From: Sclerodactyla briareus
Lineage: Eukaryota; Echinodermata; Holothuroidea; Dendrochirotida; Sclerodactylidae
Length of the DNA stretch: 64,000 nucleotides
Direction: 5' to 3'
Assembly: GCA_026419785.1 (NCBI GenBank)
Contig: JAODTK010005538.1
Span: 62,001-126,000, forward strand
Shown here: one piece after another, positions 56,505 to 64,000 of the stretch
Layout: every line of letters starts with the position of its first letter
Position numbering within the stretch: position 1 is the stretch's first letter
The notes under the pieces: generated by a model
Seen by the model: the letters and a program-made list of their open reading frames with translations, nothing else
Told to the model about the DNA's origin: nothing
The model's database searches: none
Position numbers and translations under genes: made by a program

Positions 56505-57790
56505 CCGGGTTGGGTGATTTGAATCACGTTGATTTAAATCACTGATTTAAATCAAATGATTTTCTTTAAAATCACGGATTTAAATCACTTTTTCAAAGAA
56601 TTTTCCCTCTTTGTCAGGGAAAGTTGAGTTAAGTGAATTACTTATTGGAATGAACTTAAATACCAAAAGATAACACTGCAGAATGATTCTAACACCATGG
56701 TACAGTAGGTAATCCCCTACCCCTAACATTGCATAACTCACAGCATTTCACAAGAAATTAGGGTTACACGCTCCCCTCACATAAGTTTTATCATATTTTT
56801 TAGCGGGAATTTCAATGCTCTGATGAGAAGATGCTATGCTTCTCTCACTTTATGCCATGGTCTTCCACAAGTATAGTTTATTATGATGGAAAAACTGGGA
56901 CAGTATAGCCGTACTGTACTAAAATAGGCCTATTAGAATGTAACAGTATTCTTTTCATTAAAAATTTGCAATATCATCCACCAAAGTAAATATTTCTGAA
57001 ATTATTCATGCTGACTGATATTATATTCCAAAACACTGATTCACAACTATTTGTGTCCACTGGCCTGTTTAAACCCACATTATAGAGTCCACTTCTGACT
57101 TTCAACAACATTAAGGTCAGGTTTTGACGACAAATGCTTAATGTAATTTGTGTTTCAGTTGTTGCACTAGCATTTGGGCCATGAAGCAATGCACCAATCC
57201 CGATCAACTTCCAAGAACTATTCATGGAAATGAAAGAAATTATTGAACCTGATGATGGGTGGCATGGGTTGCATATTCCCCTCCCATAATTTCATCAATT
57301 TGAATGAATATCTTGTTGTGTAAGTAGATGATGGTGACAATTGTGACAATCGATATCACAACCAAACTGGTCTGATTTTCAAAATATTCTCGAATTCTAA
57401 CTTCAAATTAGGAACCAATGGCGTCCATCAGGTTAATACAAAACAAGTCCACCCTTGGACATGTGGCCTGCATGTATGGTATACTCTGACACTGTTGGTC
57501 CTAATATGTGCATTGGCCATATTGTATGCAATGTGTAGTTCTGAATATTCAAAGAAGTTCATGCCTCAGAGCCTTCATGAATCCAGATTAGAAGTGCATT
57601 GTATCTAGGTTATTGCCAGTGTGTATGGGTATTTTCACAAAGGTTTTAGGCCAAGCAGTTTGAGACCAAGTGGAAATGTGTTTTTGAAAAAATGAAAAAA
57701 AAAGCAATCGAATCATTAAATCTGATTTAAATCAACATAACTCCCATTTTTTCGATTTGGATAAAAAAAAAAAAAAAAATCACCACCCTG
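56505..57790. mobile_element. hAT-like non-autonomous element
   Basis: CTTCTTTC (56497-56504) and CTCCTTTC (57791-57798) form an 8-bp target duplication with one mismatch. The ends are CCGGGTTGGGTGATTT and, reversed, CAGGGTGGTGATTT. The subterminal region is packed with GATTTAAATCA words on both sides (56535-56590 and 57715-57735), a known style in one group of hAT elements. The 1.29-kb interior has no transposase ORF. It lies about 1.07 kb upstream of the first visible vWD exon. Confidence 0.72.
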
Positions 57791-57799
57791 CTCCTTTCT

Positions 57800-58860
57800 T
57801 TTTATTCAGAAAACAGTGAACAGTCGAGCGTTTCTTCCTGGTTGGGCGGTTACCTCGCAGAGACCTTGATGGGGCCTCCGTACTCGGTTCCCTGGGGTTG
57901 GGTCATACTACATGCCTCTGAGTCCACCACCTAACCACTCTACAGAGTCGCAGGTCAAAACAGATTGCACCCTGGCGTTGAACGGGGCAAAGTGGTTTGC
58001 TACCAGTCTGCATTCAGTAAGCTATATCCTTGGCTTGCTGGTGGGTGAATGACTAATTGTCCTCCTGGCATTTAGTTGCTGACTCTAAGCTTTCCAGGCG
58101 GATCCTGTTTTACATATTAAAAGGTACCAAATATCACTTTGATCTTAACTTTGCAAGTTTGCAGTAAATCAGATCAGCGCTAGGGCCTTCCACTTTAGAC
58201 CCAGTTTAACAGAATTGCCTATGGTTGCTTGGGTCTTCTGAAACTCTTGTGGTAATATTATTAATGTGGCAATATGTTTTTGTTTTCCACAGACCAATTC
58301 AATTTGGAGTATGCCCCTAAAAAAAGGGAGAGAAATTGATTGCTTGTATTGCAGCAAAAGTTTTGAGATCCCAGCGAAAATGGAGAATGCGTGCAGGCTG
58401 GATGTGGTTTTTCTTCTTGGACAAAGTCAAAGAATCTAGTCCATGCCGTGTGGGTGGCCATGTGTGTGTGTTTTGTGTGGTCTGTTTTGCCTGGCTTGTA
58501 AACACGATAGCGACCTCAGCTGATGGATGTGTATTCCCCCTATTATGATTACATACAGTCATGACAGTGTACATGTATGTTCTACCTGTATGACTATGTT
58601 CAGGCCACAGTATGTATGTATCGTATTATAGGTCATTCCATTATGTTGTGGTTGTGGCATAAGTGTGACTCCCCTATCAAAATATGATATGGTGTATTGA
58701 TCCAGATGGGTTAATATATCTATCATAACCATCCCATTGGATAGAGAAAATGAAGAATAAGTCTATTCAACTACTGATTACCACAGAATCATGATTTTAT
58801 TTTTTGCTCTTATTCTTCATGTGGTAAACTTTACCTGAAAGTTTTTCTTCCCTTTTTTTG
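57800..58860. other. Unassigned sequence upstream of the vWD exon
   Basis: No N-terminal vWD signature (such as GDPHY) was found here or further upstream. The 5' part of the gene is probably outside what I can recognise. The ORF at 58336-58548 is not a convincing exon. Confidence 0.4.
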
Positions 58861-58863
58861 CAG

Positions 58864-59011
58864 AAATTGAAGGCGAATACATTGCACTCAGTCCTGGTGG
58901 CCTTGTCGTCGTGAATGGTGTGCGTGATCACTAAATCAGAATACAAGACCAAGAGTCTGATGCTACGATATCACGGAGGGGGTCCTTTCATCGAGATAAC
59001 AACTTTTGAAG
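58864..59011 (+). CDS. vWD-domain exon (C-terminal half of the domain, part 1)
   Basis: This exon encodes the middle strands of a von Willebrand factor type D domain, a calcium-stabilised extracellular module. A T-rich tract and TTTGCAG acceptor end at 58863. The frame, using a split first codon, reads IEGEYIALSPGGLVVVNG. A missing base near 58921 shifts it to VITKSEYKTKSLMLRYHG and then PFIEITTFE, ending at a GAAG/GTGAAC donor. The final G joins GT of the next exon to give the Gly of EGLQLIYNG. The 'VVVNG ... FIEI ... GLQLIYNG' order is the usual vWD pattern. Confidence 0.68.
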
Positions 59012-59339
59012 GTGAACTTATGCTGTACTTGCAATCCTAGCGAATGTGTGACCCAACCCCCATTGTCATGAGTTGAAGTTTCCAACAATTGGAGTCTCAA
59101 CACATGTTGAAAGTCCAATTTCCTTCTTTTCCTACTGTCTGATGAATAAACATATTATACTTGAACTTCCTGTCAGATTTTCATTGATAGTAGTCATTCG
59201 CATGTTTTTTTTATAAATTCACCTGTCACGTGTGCGAATTTTGACTCATTTTATTGTGATGATGACATGTTCCTTGGTTACCACTGGCAGTATCATTGCA
59301 TCTGGACCCATAGTCTCGGGGAGGCGGGAATGGTGAAGG

Positions 59340-59600
59340 AGGTTGCTGCCTGATTCTTGATTGCCGACTGCGCTTCTTTGGGCTCATGGCGCGCATCCCG
59401 GCAGACGATCCGGCCCACTGTGTCCCATGTGAACGGGATCCAGTGGGTCCAGTGGGATACCCCCCTAGCTCAAAATTGGCGCAGCTTCTAGGGTACCTTA
59501 GATAGTTGGGGGGATGGGCCAGGACCAGGCCTGGTCGCTTGATCGGAGGTTAGGGAGCCTGCTTTTTTGATGCCCTCATAAAGTTGGAAGTCACCTTCTT
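59340..59600 (+). mobile_element. LINE RT C-terminal remnant in the vWD gene intron
   Basis: One frame reads CRLRFFGLMARIPADDPAHC, the RLRxFGHxARMPDD motif common to the C-terminal end of LINE reverse transcriptase ORFs. About 120 bp further, GQDQAWSLDR recalls the usual AxDRxxW motif. It is short and decayed, and lies in the intron between the first and second vWD exons. Confidence 0.45.
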
Positions 59601-59970
59601 CTCCACCCTCCCCATCCCCACTCATCCCTTTTGTGAGCGGAGGGAAACCAGGAAGAATTCAGAGAAAAGTTGTCTGCCCCTCTGACTCGAATGCTGGCCA
59701 CGCACTGCTGCCTGTTCATGATGCTATGCAGCTTGGCCGGTATAGTCATGGTTTTTTTTTGTAACCATGACTCCAGCATTTTACAAGGCATTCAACAGAC
59801 CCCATGAGTCCTTAGTCAGGAAATTCCATGTCAGGCTCCCATGCATGTATAAAAGTTCTTGACATGGTGTTACTACTCGCTTCTCAAAGTTGAAGGAGGC
59901 TAAAGGGGAATAGAAGGTTGACAGTGAAAGGAGGTCAGGTTGAAGGAGGAGTGAGGAAAAGGAGAGTTGA

Positions 59971-60554
59971 AGGACAACTGCAGGCTTGAATACAACAGAA
60001 GTTATAATCGTGGAGAATGGAAAAATGTTCCTGGTCCAAACCCCCATTTCAATACGATGATACGTGGAGTTAGTGTTATCGTCCTTCAAAGTTTGGTCCA
60101 TTATGCAAAGAAATTGGGAGGATCCCAATTGCACAATACACATTAGTCCATACACTTGGATACCCGGGACGTTCTGTTAGTGTTTCATTGTGTCTTTTGT
60201 TTGAATCGTCAACATTTAAGCAGAATTCTGTGTCTTCCTCTCCCCCAAAGTAACCATCAACACCTACCAACCCACTACAGCAATCCTCTCCAATAACTAA
60301 ATGCTTTTCGAAGTGAAAATAATGTGTGTATTTCAAAAGAAAATGTTTGCATGTGTGACACGTATGACATCATTTATAATTGCATGATGGGATGTTTTTC
60401 GATTTCGCGCAATGCACCTGCACGAACCTAAAAAGAAAATGTAACTCTGTAACAGAAAGTCTTCATGAAAACTTTGGTTTAAAAAAAAACTGACAATTCA
60501 GTTTTTCTTGAAGCCTATATTTAGCCCTCTTATAATTCATCCTGCTGCTGTCCT
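59971..60554 (+). mobile_element. TTAA-flanked MITE, copy 2
   Basis: The left end reads AGGACAACTGCAGG after TTGA (59967-59970, a one-base variant of TTAA). The right end reads CCTGCTGCTGTCCT before TTAA (60555-60558). It is collinear with copy 1 at 38-635 throughout. It lies in an intron of the vWD gene. Confidence 0.75.
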
Positions 60555-60559
60555 TTAAG

Positions 60560-61530
60560 CGGCAACTTTGGGCCTGTTTTATCGGAAACAAAAAATATGG
60601 CTGCAGGCCCATATCAGTTTCCATGAAACCCACCAAAAATATACACACACCTGTAGTCGCACCCAGAGATTGCCAACCCATGTGTCGGATGTTCATAAAT
60701 TTGAGGTCAGAGGTGATTAAGACCAGTTTTGACTGTCAGCATATGCACTAATTCCACCATTGTCGAGAGATTCCCACTCCAGTTTAATTGAAAGTTATCT
60801 GAGTGTCTGTGCTCGTAGGTGTGTTTGTTTGCCAATGCCCTCGGGCCATTCGCTGCCGAATCTGCTCTGAAATCATACAAATGATCTTGAGGAAGTTTGT
60901 GAGATGGAATGTAGCATCAGGTTTTTTGAGCACTGAAGACTGGGCTTGGAAGAGGTGTAGGATGCAATGTACGGTAAAAGGCTATAGGAGTAGTCTACTT
61001 CACTCCTTAACCTTAATCTCATACTTACACCTTGCCCCCCCCCCCCCCTCCCCCGCTTTCAGTATACTAATTGACCCCTTATCTCAACTGGCAACTCCTC
61101 GTCCTCTCTTTCGCCAGAATCTTGGTCATTAGTTGCATTTCTGGCAAAGTCTGGAGTTTATCCGTTCCATGTTTTGCGAGTCTAGCATCATGGAGCCTAC
61201 TGATAGAAAAATTGAATATTTAGCCTAATTTGCATAACTATTGCAAATCTCTGTTCCTGAGGATATTTCAAGTAAATTTAAACAATTTCAATATTTACAG
61301 TTAATTTTATTAAGAGTCCTGGTTCGATAATAGTCCTTCATTATATTGATTCATGCAATCATTCTAATTTTATTATCTCCTAACAACCAAATCCTGTCTT
61401 TTCAACTCCTTATTTCAAGATGGTTGCAACAAGTCTCAAACCTTAGCGAAAACAACCTCTGTTTGTGACTGGGAAGACTATGATGGTTTGAGAACTCACT
61501 CGTCCAATTTATTGGTTCGTTTCTGTAAAT
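60560..61530. other. Intron sequence with a poly-C run
   Basis: A C-rich run occupies about 61027-61053. An AATTTGCATAACTATTGCAAA word near 61220 resembles the AT-rich dispersed repeat at 3783. No exon was seen. Confidence 0.45.
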
Positions 61531-61534
61531 GCAG

Positions 61535-61968
61535 GTCTTCAACTGATCTACAATGGCCGCCGGACCGTCGACATACGGATGCCACATGAAGCTACGGAGG
61601 TATGTGGCCTCTGCGGAGTGCGGTCTCCACCAGCCAAGCATCCCCAAATGTCGAATTGGACATGGCTAATTTCTTCAACTCCATGGCCCTCCCAGAGGCC
61701 TACAATCCACTCAGCATTGGCGTCAGCCAGTGTTCCCAGGATGCAGAGAGACGGGCCATGGAGGGTGTGAGGTCTTACGAGGACCAGTGTTCCAGGCCGC
61801 AGGGTCCTTGGCTAGTCGTTTCCACGCGGTTTGCCTGTATTCCGTATGCAGCTGTTTGGACAGAGGGGACAGACAGTGTACGGCGTGCGAGTCAGCCGAG
61901 CAGCTCTCATTCATTGCCAACAACATGGGGATGACGCTGGTCGACTGGAGGACTGAGGATTTTCTGTG
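61535..61968 (+). CDS. vWD C-terminal end plus C8 domain exon
   Basis: An AATGCAG acceptor at 61534 continues the vWD domain: GLQLIYNGRRTVDIRM, then EVCGLCG, the signature end of vWD. After a shift near 61618 the next frame reads ANFFNSMALPEAYNPLS and CSQDAERRAMEG. After a second shift near 61775 the third frame reads GPVFQAAGSLASRFHAVC, LYSVCSCLDRGDRQCTAC, FIANNMGMTLVDWRTEDF. Cysteine spacing with a closing DWRT is diagnostic of the C8 domain that follows vWD in mucins, vWF, zonadhesin and SCO-spondin. The donor TG/GTATGT leaves a split codon that can encode the last Cys of C8. The protein is expected to be secreted or on the cell surface. Confidence 0.75.
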
Positions 61969-62129
61969 GTATGTAACATCAGGATCTCAGGGGTGAAGAT
62001 ATCCCATATGCATCCCACCCTCCTTGAATTGATATCTTGGGCATCTCTTGCTTGTGAACACTCAAAGTTTATCACGCCTGGGTGGATACTTGGTATGCCC
62101 AACATTTTTCCATGATAAGTAAATTAACG

Positions 62130-62350
62130 CCATTGCTTAGGGTGAGGTCGAAGGTCAACTGAGGTCAGTATATGTAAATTTCTGGAAACTTTGTAAACAT
62201 GATATATAACCTCTGGAAACAAAGTTGTGGAAGGTTCATACCTCCTCAGGTTTGGATATATATATAATATATATACTTTAACACATGATCTTTCATTTTG
62301 GGGTTCGGAGTAACTTGAGGTTGAAGGTTGAGGTTGACAGAATTTGAAGG
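62130..62350 (+). repeat. GGTCA-rich degenerate repeat
   Basis: GAGGTCGAAGGTCAACTGAG is followed by TTGTAAACATGATATATAA and a later GAGGTTGAAGGTTGAGGTTG. It resembles the arrays at 8960 and 15640. Confidence 0.5.
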
Positions 62351-62379
62351 CCATCATCGTCAGGAGTCCATGCAGGGAT

Positions 62380-62830
62380 AATCATGCAGGGATAAGACGG
62401 GAACCTCAACGGCACACAAGCAACCTTCTTCCACAATCAACCCTATTCTGGGCGTCCAGCTGGTCAAGTACCCTCGTAGCAAGGTTGCTGTGCACAACTT
62501 CACTCCAAGTCATCTGAGGCCTACCTCTACCTCGCCGGCCAGCCACCTATTCTCCCTAGACCTCTTGACCCATTTACTGTCATCCATCCTTTCAACATAC
62601 TCGACCACCTCATTCTACCCTTCTGGACATATTCACGCTAGACCAAGACGATCACTCAGATGACGTCCTATCTCGGAGTTTCACTCTGCCAGTGCACAAC
62701 CATTTAATCATTCACTCATGTCATTTCTTTCTATTCTAGCCAGGTCTTCATTTTTCACCGTCCAAGTCTCACTACCATAGATACTTTGTAAACATCTTAA
62801 ACTCACAGGTGAAGAGGTTTCTTACTCTGT
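62380..62830 (-). mobile_element. RTE-like LINE, RT C-terminal end
   Basis: The - strand gives YGSETWTVKNEDLARIERND (with one altered position), RLGLA, VEYVERMDDSKWVKRSRE and a GR..K.W tail. This order is the RLGL...GHVxRMDD...W motif of RTE/BovB-type LINE ORFs. It is decayed and truncated and lies in an intron of the vWD gene, antisense to it. Confidence 0.68.
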
Positions 62831-62834
62831 GTAA

Positions 62835-63610
62835 GCTGGCTATTCACATATGTACTTGACACCTGAGGAATTCTGAGATCCTAGTCCAAACACATTTACC
62901 GTTGAAACTCAATGTAACAGCATTGAGGCCTTCTTCTAGGTATGTAGGTCAACCATATATAATGTGCAACCATTGTTCTGGTGTGACCCAGTACTGCCCC
63001 ACTGGTGCTCCTAATTCTGTGAAATAGATTGGCCCTTCTAATTGGCTGTACACCTAACTTGTGAACAGAATAAGCCACTGAAAATCCTCAGCTCTCCTCT
63101 CTCATTCTCATCCATAAATTCAGGAATGTTCACGGCGAAATGTTCTTCAGTAGGCTATTATTCATGTATTAAACAAAAGTTAGACAAGATTTTGAATGAT
63201 GCTGATCACCCACTGCATACACCTGTTTCAGAATCCAGTGATCCACTGACGCTTGATGATAAGGTTACTGACCAACCGCCCCCCCCCCCCCCCCCCCTCC
63301 CCACCTGGTTGTCCCATGGTACATCAGTATCCATAATCGGAAATATAATAGCTAGTGTACTTCCCTGTGGTGCTACCCTACCGAATCCCTCCGTTACACT
63401 CCTAGGTCCCTGTCATTCAAGCTACACTTGTTATTGTTTTAACCTTCTTTTTACCTTATTTTTCATTCAATGTTTGCTCTGAGTCGTTGTGTATTCACCT
63501 CTCATGTGCTGTATTCTATTGTTATATCCTTCTCATTCTGTGTTAGGAGCAGGCATTTTCCTTTAAAAATTCCATTTGTTTACTGAATTGGCAAATTTGA
63601 TTTTTCCCTC
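62835..63610. other. Intron sequence with a poly-C run
   Basis: A run of about 20 C (63278-63297) gives the polyproline stretch of a spurious 146-codon ORF (63042-63482). Nothing else could be assigned. Confidence 0.45.
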
Positions 63611-63615
63611 CGTAG

Positions 63616-63739
63616 GTGTCCAGTGCCCATACACAATGGTCTTTGAAGAGTGCAGTGGGTTGTATCCAAACCTGTGAAACAATGCGAAAGCCCAAAGAAT
63701 GCCCGAAGACTTGTTTCCCCTCGTGCGTGTGCCCAGAGG
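63616..63739 (+). CDS. TIL-domain exon
   Basis: TIL (trypsin-inhibitor-like, cysteine-rich) domains follow C8 in vWD-C8-TIL proteins. A CTCCGTAG acceptor at 63615 opens a frame reading CPYTMVFEECSGLYPN. After a one-base shift near 63672 the next frame reads CETMRKPKECPKTCFPSC, VCPEG, with the CxxxC...CxC...G ending typical of TIL. The donor is AGAGG/GTGAGT at 63740. Order, strand and spacing fit the two preceding exons. The gene continues beyond the window. Confidence 0.65.
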
Positions 63740-64000
63740 GTGAGTACAAACTATCGCGCAAACTTGAGTACAAACTATCCAAACCTGTGGAACAATGCGG
63801 AAGCCCAAGGAATGCCCGAAGACTTGTTTTCCCTTGTGCGTGTGCCCAGAGGGTGAGTACAAACTATCGCGCAAACTTGAGTACAAACTATCCAAATCTG
63901 TGAAACAATGCGAAAGCCCAAAGAATGCCCGAAGACTTGTTTCCCCTCGTGCGTGTGCCCAGAGGGTGAGTACAAGCTATCATGCAAAACTTGAGTACAA
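63661..64000 (+). repeat. 113-bp tandem repeat covering the TIL exon 3' part and its donor
   Basis: Three units with a 113-bp period (matching bases at 63672, 63785, 63898) each carry the CETMRK...CPKTC..CVCPEG coding segment, the GTGAGT donor and the start of the intron (ACAAACTATC, ACTTGAGTAC). Units 1 and 3 are nearly identical in the coding part. Units 2 and 3 lack the CTCCGTAG acceptor and the first half of the domain. The array runs to the window edge and may continue. Confidence 0.85.

Noticed and set aside
63042-63482. 146-codon ORF with a polyproline run
   Set aside because: The proline run is a poly-C homopolymer in an intron. There is no domain and no splice support.

Overview
The window reads as nuclear DNA of a marine invertebrate animal, most likely a non-vertebrate deuterostome (echinoderm, hemichordate or lancelet). 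The exact phylum is not resolved. Support comes from intron-split exons with GT/AG borders, a vWD-C8-TIL extracellular module, a CARD-like death-fold exon, several decayed LINE families (CR1-like, RTE-like), hAT elements with 8-bp target duplications, many MITEs, GGTCA-rich degenerate arrays, and dozens of poly-G/poly-C tracts. There is no bacterial operon structure, CRISPR array or prophage. No element with capsid or envelope genes was recognised.

Three host gene fragments stand out, all on the + strand. (1) 7.9-8.7 kb: an EF-hand-like piece, a CARD-like exon and a second helical exon. (2) 12.9-13.7 kb: an unnamed multi-pass membrane protein, followed by a 3'UTR-like stretch with AATAAA. (3) 58.9 kb to the right edge: three exons of a large secreted protein (second half of a vWD domain, a C8 domain, a TIL domain), ending in a 113-bp tandem duplication of part of the TIL exon. 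A weaker possible exon lies on the - strand at 29.5-29.8 kb. Almost every host exon changes frame by one base at one or more points, so none appears as a long ORF. Either the sequence is an unpolished long-read assembly or several unrelated genes are decaying in the same way.

The rest is mobile-element and satellite sequence. Best supported are: a TTAA-flanked MITE family (38-635, 50375-50951, 59971-60554); a TA/TWA-flanked MITE family (16770-17168, 17318-17703, 25049-25435, plus a fragment); a hAT-like element at 40574-42541 with a GTAGTAGT target duplication and five internal units of about 190 bp, inserted in the 3' tail of a LINE; a second hAT-like element at 56505-57790; two LINE families each present twice (34.1/42.6 kb and 25.8/46.0 kb); an RTE-like LINE piece at 62.4-62.8 kb; a roughly 1.5-kb inverted-repeat element with CGCGA-rich ends at 21.3-22.8 kb; and palindromic MITEs at 27.7, 48.7 and 51.2 kb.

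The oddest sequences are a composite array at 23.5-23.9 kb in which an 18-bp motif stays nearly constant while spacers alternate at about 100 and 50-60 bp, an exact 2 x 100-bp duplication at 28361-28560, a nearly perfect 28-bp hairpin at 27466-27524, and a repeat of about 570-585 bp at 35.5-36.6 kb with a truncated third copy at 38.0 kb. Long stretches between these (for example 0.64-1.85, 4.0-5.4, 17.7-19.9, 30.1-33.8, 38.3-40.5 and 51.4-54.7 kb) show nothing I can assign.
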